DNA of 14,362 bases. Origin: Mobilitalea sp. Lineage in GTDB: Bacteria; Bacillota_A; Clostridia; Lachnospirales; Lachnospiraceae. Positions 7,685 to 14,362 of the stretch are shown one piece after another. The position numbers and the translations under genes are program-made. Where the stretch lies: assembly GCA_029974875.1 (NCBI GenBank), contig JARKQP010000825.1, positions 1-14,362 on the forward strand, in the 5' to 3' direction. The notes below the pieces were generated by a model. It was not told where the DNA came from and searched no databases. It saw only the letters and a program-made list of their open reading frames with translations. Numbering within the stretch: the stretch's first letter is position 1; each line of letters starts with the position of its first letter.

Positions 7685-8944
7685 TTAATGTAGTAAATCC
7701 TTAATGGAAGCCACCTGGGTATTGCCATTTATGATGTCGATTACCTTGATCTCCTCATCGCTATCCAGATACAATACCCCTCCGGCATTTGCCCTCTTGC
7801 CGTAAGCAAGATATTCCTCCAGCCCGGAATTACCATTCGACTTTTGTAGAATTATATTCATTCCTGTCATCCGGAAATGGTTTGCGAGGGCGATTGCCTG
7901 CTTTCTAAAGGCTCCCTCGTATAAAATCATGGTATCCTGGGCTTCCGGCTCCTCTAAAAGCTTTTGTCTGGACAGTGCCAGCATTAGCTGGTCAATCACA
8001 ATTGCAAGACCGATGGCCGGAGCTTCCTTCCCGAATTGCCCCACCAGGTTATCATACCGCCCGCCGGTAGCGATGGCGTCACCGGTTCCGTAGGTATATG
8101 CCTTAAAGATAATTCCCGTATAGTAATTGTATTTACTTAACATTCCCAGGTCAAAGGATACAAAATTCTCATAGCCATATTCCGTAAGGATGTCATATAG
8201 CTTTTCCAGCCGTTCAATCGCCTTAACTGCCCTGGGATTTGAGGTCAGGCTCTTTGCATAGGAAAGGGTATCCAGGGTTCCAAACAGCTGCGGCAGCTTC
8301 AGGAAGATTTCCTTCAGCTCCTGATTGATTTCCTTTGACCCGACCATTTCCTCTACACCGAACAGATTCTTTTTCTCGATCAGCAGGCGCAGGGTTGTTG
8401 TTTCTTCCTCGTCAAAACCTGCTTCCCCTGTCAAGGCACGGAAGAAATCAGCGTCACCGATCTCTACCTGGAACTCCTTTAATCCGCTTTGTAATAAGCA
8501 CTCCACCGTAAGAGCCAGCATCTCCGCATCCGCCTCAATGCTGTCATCATTCACAAGCTCCGCCCCGAGCTGGGTAACCTCCTTTAGCTTTCCCTGGTAG
8601 CTGGTATTATTGATAAAGGTATTTCCAATATAGCACAGCCGGATCGGGAAGGTTTCATCCTTATAATATTTTGCCGCGCATCGGGCAATGGATGGGGTAA
8701 TATCAGGCCGCAGCGCCAGAGTATTGCCATCCCGGTCAAAAAATTTATACATGTCCTTTGAAGCTACCGTTCCACGCTCCTGGCTAAAGATATCAAAAAA
8801 CTCAAAGCTCGGCGTCTGTATGTCACGAAAGCAAAAACGCTCCAGCACATGATGGAGTTTTTTCTGCAATATCAATCTCATTGCACATTCCGAATTGTAT
8901 ATGTCCCTTACTCCCTCAGGTGTATGTAATAATTTTTCTTTCAT
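7685..8944 (-). CDS. hisZ: ATP phosphoribosyltransferase regulatory subunit
   Basis: HisRS-like protein without tRNA-charging activity that assembles with short HisG and gives histidine feedback control. The 419 residues show the class II synthetase fold: MKEKLLHTPEGVRDIY at the start, LALRPDITPSIAR (76-88), IRLCYIGNTF (101-110), YYTGIIFKAY (274-283) and GGRYDNLVGQFG (294-305). True HisRS is usually longer, with a C-terminal anticodon-binding domain. The short C-terminus and the his-cluster position favour HisZ. ATG with AAAGG about 11 bases upstream. It is first in the cluster, about 100 bases behind a full-consensus promoter at 9050-9078. A hairpin (9016-9033) and a 9-base direct repeat (8966-8974 and 8986-8994) lie in the leader. 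Confidence 0.94.
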   Translation of the reverse strand: MKEKLLHTPEGVRDIYNSECAMRLILQKKLHHVLERFCFRDIQTPSFEFFDIFSQERGTVASKDMYKFFDRDGNTLALRPDITPSIARCAAKYYKDETFPIRLCYIGNTFINNTSYQGKLKEVTQLGAELVNDDSIEADAEMLALTVECLLQSGLKEFQVEIGDADFFRALTGEAGFDEEETTTLRLLIEKKNLFGVEEMVGSKEINQELKEIFLKLPQLFGTLDTLSYAKSLTSNPRAVKAIERLEKLYDILTEYGYENFVSFDLGMLSKYNYYTGIIFKAYTYGTGDAIATGGRYDNLVGQFGKEAPAIGLAIVIDQLMLALSRQKLLEEPEAQDTMILYEGAFRKQAIALANHFRMTGMNIILQKSNGNSGLEEYLAYGKRANAGGVLYLDSDEEIKVIDIINGNTQVASIKDLLH

Positions 8945-9049
8945 AAAACACCAAGCCTTTCTTTTAAATTAGTTAATCACTTCTAAAATTAGTTCAGTCG
9001 CTTCATCATAGTAACGTGATAATTCATTACCACACTAATATGTTTCAAC

Positions 9050-9078
9050 ATTATAATTTAAAAAGCTGATGATGTCAA
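9050..9078 (-). promoter_or_regulatory. Sigma-A promoter for hisZ-hisG-hisD
   Basis: On the minus strand TTGACA (9073-9078) and TATAAT (9050-9055) are separated by exactly 17 bases, a full match to consensus. Transcription would begin near 9043, about 100 bases before hisZ. The last unit of the 25-bp repeat array touches the -35, giving an A/T-rich upstream region. No T-box or other known leader motif follows. Confidence 0.82.
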
Positions 9079-9081
9079 TCA

Positions 9082-9231
9082 TATATTTAAAGGTCATGTA
9101 TATTTATATATTTAAAAGCCATATGTATTTATATATTTAAAGGCCATATGTATTTATATACTTAAAGACCATGTATATTCATATACTTAAAAGCCATGTG
9201 TATTTATATACTTAAAGGTCATGTGTATTCT
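9082..9231 (-). repeat. Six-copy 25-bp tandem repeat covering the recU 3' end
   Basis: Units run 9082-9106, 9107-9131, 9132-9156, 9157-9181, 9182-9206 and 9207-9231. Each holds, on the plus strand, TATAYTTAAA, then RGNC, then CATRTRTATTTA with small changes. The 9207-9231 unit contains the last recU codons and its TAA. The other five repeat the same stop-codon context in the recU sense direction. The array ends 3 bases from the hisZ -35 hexamer. The unit length is not a multiple of three. With the promoter and leader it fills the 267-base gap between recU and hisZ. Confidence 0.9.
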
Positions 9232-9760
9232 CACGCCGTTCCAAATCTTTATTCAGGGTCTCAAGGTAATGGATGCAGACCCCTCCTTGGAGCCTGATCT
9301 TGTAAGCCGGATCCAGTTCCTCAAAGCGGAAGCTCTTTCTCCCCCCGCCTACTGCCCGGTTCCAGAACTCATATAGCCGGTCAAAGGTGAGGTAATAATA
9401 GATATCATGCTTTTTATAGTAAATTAACAGAAAGGAAACCCCGCTCTGCTCCTCGAATTCCTTCATAAAGGCAATCTGATGCTCATGCACATTGTTAATA
9501 CTAAAGGTATCAACGGCACATTCCTTCGCATCGAAACAGACAGGAATTCCCTGCACAACCCCAATATAGTCCACCGTACTCTTCTGTTCAAAATAAGCCA
9601 GGGTGATATGCTTATTATCTTTATCGATTGATATCGGAGTAATAGGTGTCGGCACCTTTTGAATCAAGGCAAGTCCCTTTTCACGGTATTTTGTATTAGT
9701 CAGGTTAACCAGTTCCTCCAGCATGGAGCCTCTTAACCCCCTGGAATTCCATGACGGCAT
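9212..9760 (-). CDS. recU: Holliday junction resolvase RecU
   Basis: Endonuclease that cuts Holliday junctions during recombination in low-GC Gram-positive bacteria, working with RuvAB. The 182 residues are within the family range. Family features are SRGLRGSMLEELVN (6-19), VPTPI (36-40), the catalytic stretch STVDYIG (Thr62, Asp64), FDAKE (Asp77, Lys79) and HEHQIAFMKEFEEQSG (92-107), then EFWNRAVGGGRKSF (131-144). B. subtilis RecU has FEAKE, so the second acid is Asp instead of Glu, a conservative change. ATG with AAGGGGGG upstream. It lies 55 bases after the RluA-type gene, probably co-transcribed with it. The last codons (NTHDL and stop) fall inside the first unit of the 25-bp repeat array, so this C-terminus may vary between strains. 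It is not next to a penicillin-binding-protein gene as in Bacillus. Confidence 0.92.
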   Translation of the reverse strand: MPSWNSRGLRGSMLEELVNLTNTKYREKGLALIQKVPTPITPISIDKDNKHITLAYFEQKSTVDYIGVVQGIPVCFDAKECAVDTFSINNVHEHQIAFMKEFEEQSGVSFLLIYYKKHDIYYYLTFDRLYEFWNRAVGGGRKSFRFEELDPAYKIRLQGGVCIHYLETLNKDLERRENTHDL

Positions 9761-9815
9761 TCCTCATCCCCCCTTAGCTTCCAATCCTCATTTCACAACA
9801 ACCTCTATATACAGC

Positions 9816-10919
9816 CTAAATCCTGCCCACCACGTGGCTGAATAAGTCCTTTTGTACTCTTGCAAACAGCTCAGGCACCTCTGCTACAAATTCCTTTCCC
9901 GATAAATAGGACAGCTCCCCATCCATTATTTTAGGAAAAACCATACGGTGGGAATGCAATAGCTGATAGGTTAAACCATATTTCTTCCGGAAGAAGTGAT
10001 TGGTTTTCTGATCCCCATATTTAAAATCACCGATAACAGGATGGCCAATGGAAGCCAGATGCGCCCTGATTTGATGGGACCGCCCTGTAATTAGCTTTAC
10101 CTGTAATAAGGTATAGAGCCCTTGGGTATCCCCTGAAATATCCTGTTCCTGCACCAGCGCACCCCTTAGGTTCCTAAGGTATGCCTCCTTTTTCGCTACT
10201 GCCTCATCCTTCATCGCATTCAAGGAATATGCCAGCGGCTCATATTCTGTACAGATGTATTCCCTATCCTCCGCCTGGTTCGGATAAATCCTTACCTGGT
10301 TCCTTTCATCATCCTTGCTCAGGTAGCCTTCTATCCGTTTCTTCCCCTCTACCTTTCCCTTAACGATGCATAAGTAATATTTATTTAAAGTGCGGCTTTT
10401 CAAAAGCTTGGCCATCTCCTGTAGGCCGACCAGGGATTTGCCGGCTATTAGGACGCCGCCCGTATTCCTGTCCAGGCGGTTACAGATGGCCGGCTTAAAG
10501 CTGACCAGCTGCTCCCTTGTTATTTTTTTCGACTTCAGTAGATAAGAGATGACCACCTCCACCATTGAGATATCATTCTTATCCGCCTTTTGGGAAAGAA
10601 TTCCCAGGGGCTTGTTTAAAACCATAATATGCTGATCCTCATATATTATGTCCGGAGTGAGTTCTACTTTTGTAGTCTCAATTTCAGCAGGCGCAATCTG
10701 CTCGCTGAACTGCCCTATGGTTTCATCGGAAAGGAAAAGCTTAATTTCATCCTGAACCACCAGCTTTTCCGAGCCGTCTGCTTTTTTCCCGTTTAAGGTT
10801 ATATTCTTTTTTCTTAGCATCTTATAAATAAAGCTCTTTGGTGCCTTATTCAATATTTTAGCCAACAGCTTATCCAGTCTCTGGCCAGCTTCATTTTGCT
10901 GAACTCGGAATTCTTTCAC
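9816..10919 (-). CDS. RluA-family 23S rRNA pseudouridine synthase (RluC/RluD type)
   Basis: Converts uridines in RNA, probably in 23S rRNA, to pseudouridine. Residues 1-60 form an S4 RNA-binding domain (GQRLDKLLA... FIYKMLRKKNITLNGKK). The synthase domain starts near residue 90 with DIIYEDQHIMVLNKP and has catalytic Asp150 in NRLDRNTGG. It ends with the motif LITGRSHQIRAHLASIGHP (276-294). At 367 residues it is longer than the usual ~300-325. Roughly 35 extra, Lys/Glu-rich residues (about 232-268) sit between CTEYEPLAY and YTLLQVKLITGR. The GTG start is set by AGGAG 9 bases upstream and an in-frame TAG just before. The exact target uridines cannot be read from sequence. recU follows after 55 bases. 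Confidence 0.92.
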   Translation of the reverse strand: MKEFRVQQNEAGQRLDKLLAKILNKAPKSFIYKMLRKKNITLNGKKADGSEKLVVQDEIKLFLSDETIGQFSEQIAPAEIETTKVELTPDIIYEDQHIMVLNKPLGILSQKADKNDISMVEVVISYLLKSKKITREQLVSFKPAICNRLDRNTGGVLIAGKSLVGLQEMAKLLKSRTLNKYYLCIVKGKVEGKKRIEGYLSKDDERNQVRIYPNQAEDREYICTEYEPLAYSLNAMKDEAVAKKEAYLRNLRGALVQEQDISGDTQGLYTLLQVKLITGRSHQIRAHLASIGHPVIGDFKYGDQKTNHFFRKKYGLTYQLLHSHRMVFPKIMDGELSYLSGKEFVAEVPELFARVQKDLFSHVVGRI

Positions 10920-10948
10920 GGCATTCTACTCCTGTATGATGTGATATA

Positions 10949-10977
10949 TTTATATGCGACAACTTAACTTTTTGCAA
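10949..10977 (-). promoter_or_regulatory. Candidate promoter for the RluA-type gene and recU
   Basis: On the minus strand TTGCAA (10972-10977) and TATAAA (10949-10954) are spaced 17 bases. Five of six -10 bases and four of six -35 bases match consensus. The start would fall near 10942, about 23 bases before the GTG, leaving room for the AGGAG. Confidence 0.45.
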
Positions 10978-11022
10978 AGTCACTTTTATGCTTTCTTTCT
11001 GCGATCCTGTTTGCTTATTTTT

Positions 11023-11118
11023 TTAGATTTACATTTCTATAAATTTATATTTTTATAGATTTATATTTTTACAGTTTTATATTCTTGCAGCTTTATTTTT
11101 CAATCTTTTATTTCACTG
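11023..11118 (-). repeat. Degenerate 16-bp tandem repeat behind the HAD gene
   Basis: Six in-phase 16-bp units: 11023-11038, 11039-11054, 11055-11070, 11071-11086, 11087-11102, 11103-11118. The best pair is ATAAATTTATATTTTT and ATAGATTTATATTTTT; outer units are worn. It starts 9 bases past the HAD stop codon (11128-11130). No GC-rich terminator hairpin is seen in this 208-base gap. Confidence 0.65.
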
Positions 11119-11127
11119 CATTAACCT

Positions 11128-11778
11128 TTAAGGCTCCAACACTTCCGCCATTGAGGTTACGAAATAATCTGCCAGTCTTATTTTCTCCTCCTGCTCTTCC
11201 ATGGAAAAATCGTCATATACCGCACACACCTTCATATTCGCGTTTTTCCCAGCTTTAATTCCCATCAGGATGTCTTCAAAGACCAGGCACCTGGAAGGCT
11301 CCACGCCTAGATCCTTCGCGACCAGGAGATAGATATCCGGTGAGGGCTTCCCTCTTTCCACCTCACAGGAGGTCCTAATGGACGTAAAATAACCGCTGAT
11401 TCCATGCCTCTCTACAATTAAGTCAACCAGCTCCCTGGAATTACTGGTAGCAATTCCTGCCGGTATCTGCTTCTGCTTTAAATAGGTTAATAGCTCCAGA
11501 GCCCCTTCCTTTAACGGGACTTCATTCAGATACTTGTCCCAGGCCATCCGGTTCCAATCACTTTTAATCTGCTCCAGGCTGTCAGGCAGCCCAAAGCGTT
11601 CCTTAAAATAAACTGCCGTCTCAGAAAAGCTCATTCCCGCTATAAGGGACTGCAGCTCCTCCGGAAGCTCAATGCCAAAACGGTCTAAATATTCAATATC
11701 AATAATCCTCCACATCCACATGGAGTCCACCAAGGTGCCATCCAGGTCAAAAATCACTGCATCCGTATCTTTTAACAT
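11128..11778 (-). CDS. HAD-superfamily phosphatase (subfamily IA, beta-phosphoglucomutase-like)
   Basis: Predicted cytoplasmic phosphatase or phosphomutase acting on a small phosphorylated compound; the substrate is not readable. From MLKDTDAVIF it has 216 residues, a normal size. HAD motif I is DLDGTLVDS with nucleophile Asp11 and Asp13, motif II is ATSNS (110-114), motif III is Lys144 in RGKPSPDIY, and motif IV is VFEDILMGI with Glu168 and Asp169. A helical cap lies between residues 18 and 85. The start is uncertain: the frame is open upstream to a GTG at 11871 and has an ATG at 11802, but none has a well-spaced ribosome binding site. The chosen ATG is preceded by AGAGG only 2 bases away and fits the family's start. 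It probably has its own promoter and is not tightly linked to rsuA (223-base gap). Confidence 0.87.
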   Translation of the reverse strand: MLKDTDAVIFDLDGTLVDSMWMWRIIDIEYLDRFGIELPEELQSLIAGMSFSETAVYFKERFGLPDSLEQIKSDWNRMAWDKYLNEVPLKEGALELLTYLKQKQIPAGIATSNSRELVDLIVERHGISGYFTSIRTSCEVERGKPSPDIYLLVAKDLGVEPSRCLVFEDILMGIKAGKNANMKVCAVYDDFSMEEQEEKIRLADYFVTSMAEVLEP

Positions 11779-11908
11779 AACCTCTATTCTTATCAATCCC
11801 ATTACTCTAATAACATTTCCGGGATTACCTATCCTCTCTATATATTCTTTGTTATACTCGCGATTACTCACGTTTTCTCATTTTTTATAAACATTAGCTT
11901 TCTATCCA

Positions 11909-11937
11909 ATATTAACTTAGACAGCTGCGAACCTCAA
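11909..11937 (-). promoter_or_regulatory. Candidate promoter for the HAD phosphatase gene
   Basis: On the minus strand TTGAGG (11932-11937) and TAATAT (11909-11914) are separated by 17 bases. Each hexamer has four matches to consensus. An inverted repeat AACCTG/CAGGTT (11938-11943 and 11967-11972) lies just upstream. The start would be near 11902, giving a leader of about 120 bases to the preferred ATG. Confidence 0.35.
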
Positions 11938-12001
11938 AACCTGTGATAATTTCTATACAATTGCTGCAGGTTCCTGAGAGAATTTTGTTGTATACGCCAC
12001 G

Positions 12002-12718
12002 TTAACTCCTCAGCGACTGGAGCTCTTCCGCTGTCAGTTCCCGGTACTCTCCCGGCTGAAGGCCTGGGTCAAGGCTTAAGCTGCCCATGGACAGACGCTT
12101 TAGGTAGATGACTTCCTTCCCTACATCCTCGAACATCCGCTTTACCTGATGAAATTTGCCCTCCTGGATCGTCAGCTCTATCTCTGAGACTTCCCCGGAG
12201 ATCACAATTCTTAATTTTGCCGGCAGAGTAAGGCTTTCCTCACCGATGTCAACACCTGCTTCAAAGGCCTTCACGTCCTCCTCTGCTACTTTTCCCCTGA
12301 CCCTGGCATAGTATACTTTATCTACATGCTTCTTTGGCGAAAGCAGCCGGTGGGCAAGCCCGCCGTCATTGGTGATAAGCAAAAGCCCCTCCGTATCCTT
12401 ATCCAGCCTTCCTACGGGAAACATATCCTTCCTTTGCTTATCGGATATCAGGTCCAGCACTGTCCTGCTTACATTATCATTCGTTGCGGACACAACGCCA
12501 GCCGGTTTATGGAGCATGATATAGCAGTATTCCATATAATTAACCCGGCTGTCATCAAACAGTATCTCATCATCGGAGGCATTTACCTTGCTTTCCGGTT
12601 TTGTACAGACCTCACCGTTTAGCTTTACCCTGCCCTTCCGTATCCAAAGCTTGATTTCACTCCGTGTCCCGATGCCCATATCTGCAAGATATTTATCCAA
12701 CCTAAGCTGCTTAGACAT
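12002..12718 (-). CDS. rsuA: 16S rRNA pseudouridine synthase, RsuA/RluB/RluE/RluF family
   Basis: Makes pseudouridine in rRNA. The C-terminal part reads most like RsuA, which modifies U516 of E. coli 16S rRNA. From MSKQLRLDKYL it has 238 residues. An S4 RNA-binding domain covers ~5-45. The synthase domain has MLHKPAGVVSAT (68-79), catalytic Asp106 in VGRLDKDTEGLLL (102-114), and the family motif EGKFHQVKRMF (186-196). It ends with LQPGEYRELTAEE. I chose the ATG at 12718 because AAAGAGGT lies 5 bases before it. An in-frame ATG at 12745 with GGAGG only 3 bases away would add nine residues. It starts 37 bases after the methyltransferase gene, so the two are likely one transcript. RluB or RluF specificity cannot be excluded. 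Confidence 0.93.
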   Translation of the reverse strand: MSKQLRLDKYLADMGIGTRSEIKLWIRKGRVKLNGEVCTKPESKVNASDDEILFDDSRVNYMEYCYIMLHKPAGVVSATNDNVSRTVLDLISDKQRKDMFPVGRLDKDTEGLLLITNDGGLAHRLLSPKKHVDKVYYARVRGKVAEEDVKAFEAGVDIGEESLTLPAKLRIVISGEVSEIELTIQEGKFHQVKRMFEDVGKEVIYLKRLSMGSLSLDPGLQPGEYRELTAEELQSLRS

Positions 12719-12755
12719 AACTACCTCTTTCCCTGTGCAAATCATGTTCCTCCAC

Positions 12756-14171
12756 CTATACCCATCTCCAGCCAGGAAGATATTTATTTCTAAAATTATT
12801 CTTTGCCACCTTAATCCAGCCCAGGGAATATTCCTTCACGCATACCAGATACCAGCCGTCCTGGTATTCCCCTTCCGGTTCAATTGCTTCACATTTCAGG
12901 TACCGGATCACATTAGGATCATCCACATCAAACCGTATAATCCTATCATATTCCTTAGGGCTCAGGGCACTGGCCAAAGCCTGGGAGGGTTCAAAGCGCT
13001 GCTTTTTCATCTCGCCCAATAATAACCCCTGCCGGAGGATCCGAAGTCCCTTCAAATCCGGCAGACCCTCCGGGAGCAGATAAACCCTTTCCTCACGCAC
13101 CGCCAGCAGCTCCTCCTTAATAGGGAGCTTCAGTGTCTGAAAGAATTCCAATGCTTCTTCCGACAAAAGCTTTTTATTCCTGCCCTGGCTGCCTGGCAGG
13201 CTATAGGCTGCAGCTTTTGCCCCTGCAATGTCCCCCCGTTTATGGAGCAGGGCCACAAAATGTCCCTCTCCATCTATTTTATGGGGCCAAAGCCTGATGC
13301 AATGCTTTAATTCTTCTTTACCGCCCACCCATTCCGGCTTTCCAAAATCAAAGCCCTCATAGGAAATTCCCAGCTCCTTTTGCACCGCCTCATCGGGAAT
13401 CGCATTCACAACCTCGAATTCCGGGTATTCCTCCAGCAGGTAAGCTATGGTGCCCTCATTCTCCTCCGGGGAGAAGGTACAGGTGGAATAAAGCATATAT
13501 CCGCCCGGCTTTAGCATCTTAGCTGCAAACAGGATGATCTCCTTTTGCAGCTTGTTATAATAGCCAACTCCATACTGCTCCCAATTCTTCATGATTGCCG
13601 GACTTTTGCGGAACATTCCTTCCCCGGAGCAAGGCGCATCAATCAGGATTTTATCAAAATATTCCGGGAAATACTCTGACAGCTTATTCGGCGCTTCCGA
13701 TACTACCAGCGCATTCCGGATGCCGAGCAGCTCTATATTCTTAAGCAGGGCCTTCGCCCTGGAATTACTGATATCATTGGAGACCAGAAGTCCTTCCCCT
13801 CCAAGCCTCGCCCCCAGCTCCGTACTCTTTCCTCCCGGCGCTGCGCAGATATCCAGGACCCTATCCCCTTTTTCAACGGGCAGCAGGCTTGCAGGTGTCA
13901 TTGCACTGGGTTCCTGTATATAATATAGGCCTGCATAGTAATAAGGATGCTTTGACGGCTGCTCCTGTGTATCATAATAATAACCGTTCCAGACCCAGGG
14001 AATTCTTTTCACTGAAAAAGGACAGATCCCTTCGAATTCCCCTGGGGTGGATTTTAGTGTATTCACACGTAAGCCGCCGAAATGCGGCTTATGGTAGCAT
14101 TGCAAATACGCCTCATACTCCCCTCCCAAAAGCGTCCTCATTCTGTCCTCAAATAATTTTGGTAAATTCAT
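12756..14171 (-). CDS. rRNA (cytosine-C5)-methyltransferase, RsmB/NOP family (RsmF-like)
   Basis: SAM-dependent methyltransferase that places m5C in rRNA. It has 471 residues. An N-terminal RNA-binding part contains GLRVNTLK (33-40). The Rossmann domain begins with YYIQEPSAM and SAM-binding LDICAAPGGKSTELG (106-120). Motif IV is DAPCSGEGMFRK (Cys181), and motif VI is YSTCTFSPEENE with the nucleophile Cys231. About 170 residues follow (from ~300), ending in a PUA-like region (SLGWIKVAKNNFRNKYLPGWR), which matches RsmF/YebU and related Gram-positive proteins rather than RsmB, which has an N-terminal NusB-like domain instead. The target base is not certain. ATG with GGAG 7 bases upstream. It starts 25 bases after the stop of the preceding gene, so co-transcription is likely. 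Confidence 0.93.
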   Translation of the reverse strand: MNLPKLFEDRMRTLLGGEYEAYLQCYHKPHFGGLRVNTLKSTPGEFEGICPFSVKRIPWVWNGYYYDTQEQPSKHPYYYAGLYYIQEPSAMTPASLLPVEKGDRVLDICAAPGGKSTELGARLGGEGLLVSNDISNSRAKALLKNIELLGIRNALVVSEAPNKLSEYFPEYFDKILIDAPCSGEGMFRKSPAIMKNWEQYGVGYYNKLQKEIILFAAKMLKPGGYMLYSTCTFSPEENEGTIAYLLEEYPEFEVVNAIPDEAVQKELGISYEGFDFGKPEWVGGKEELKHCIRLWPHKIDGEGHFVALLHKRGDIAGAKAAAYSLPGSQGRNKKLLSEEALEFFQTLKLPIKEELLAVREERVYLLPEGLPDLKGLRILRQGLLLGEMKKQRFEPSQALASALSPKEYDRIIRFDVDDPNVIRYLKCEAIEPEGEYQDGWYLVCVKEYSLGWIKVAKNNFRNKYLPGWRWV

Positions 14172-14196
14172 TTTCTCACTCCGTTAATTTGTTAGA

Positions 14197-14362
14197 CTAT
14201 CTCAAGCTCTGTGCATGGTAACGTGCAGAAATCAGATCTAATTGATGGCTGAACTCAGCCAGCTCCGCCTGGTTCCCATTCTGGTAAATACGGAAGAAAT
14301 CATCCTGTATCTTCATAACCTCCTGCTTGTTTGCAACCTTATACAGGTTCTGTATATTCGTC
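14197..14362 (-). CDS. Unrecognised protein, C-terminal fragment
   Basis: An open frame enters from the window edge and ends at TAG (14197-14199), showing 54 full codons. The visible residues run from TNIQNLYKVANKQEVMKI to SARYHAQSLR and are rich in Gln, Glu, Lys and Leu. This suggests a soluble helical tail with no membrane segment. I recognise no family motif. The frame is supported by its position 25 bases before the methyltransferase start, by the absence of stops, and by protein-like composition. It is probably the upstream member of the same transcript. Confidence 0.6.
   Translation of the reverse strand, partial: TNIQNLYKVANKQEVMKIQDDFFRIYQNGNQAELAEFSHQLDLISARYHAQSLR

Noticed and set aside
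7685..8944. Histidyl-tRNA synthetase (hisS)
   Set aside because: The C-terminal anticodon-binding part is short and divergent, and a short-form hisG that requires HisZ follows directly.
8989..9027. 12-residue leader peptide (MNYHVTMMKRLN) before hisZ, as in his attenuation
   Set aside because: It has one His codon only, no clear ribosome binding site, and no terminator hairpin with a T tract before hisZ.
9082..9231. CRISPR array
   Set aside because: Units are contiguous 25-bp tandem copies without unique spacers, and no cas genes are present.

Overview
All genes in this window lie on the minus strand, so transcription runs from high to low coordinates. Content and style point to a Gram-positive anaerobe of the Clostridia, most likely Lachnospiraceae. 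The signs are strong GGAGG-type ribosome binding sites, consensus sigma-A promoters, AT-rich gaps, a short-form HisG paired with HisZ, and RecU rather than RuvC as a Holliday-junction resolvase. The assignment is inferred from gene content and protein style.

Upstream part (14362 to 9212): the 3' end of an unrecognised gene is followed by an RNA-modification and DNA-repair group. It holds an RsmB/NOP-type rRNA m5C methyltransferase, an RsuA-type 16S pseudouridine synthase, a HAD-superfamily phosphatase, an RluA-type 23S pseudouridine synthase with an unusual insertion, and recU.

Middle part (9211 to 2544): a histidine biosynthesis cluster in the order hisZ, hisG, hisD, hisB, hisA, hisIE. Two full-consensus sigma-A promoters split it into hisZ-hisG-hisD and hisB-hisA-hisIE. 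HisZ and HisG form the ATP phosphoribosyltransferase. HisE and HisI open the ring, HisA isomerises ProFAR, HisB dehydrates imidazole glycerol phosphate, and HisD makes histidine from histidinol. No hisH, stand-alone hisF, hisC or histidinol-phosphatase gene is present. The last enzyme carries about 215 extra N-terminal residues that look like a shortened, degenerate HisF fused to HisI-HisE, in the place where hisF normally sits.

Downstream part (2371 to 1): the first 790 codons of alaS, preceded by a 172-base gap rich in hairpins.

Three AT-rich tandem-repeat arrays with different unit lengths (19, 25 and 16 bp) lie directly behind the stop codons of hisD, recU and the HAD gene, each between that stop and the promoter of the next gene. 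In the recU array every unit repeats the last codons and the stop codon of recU. No tRNA, rRNA, insertion sequence or CRISPR array was seen.
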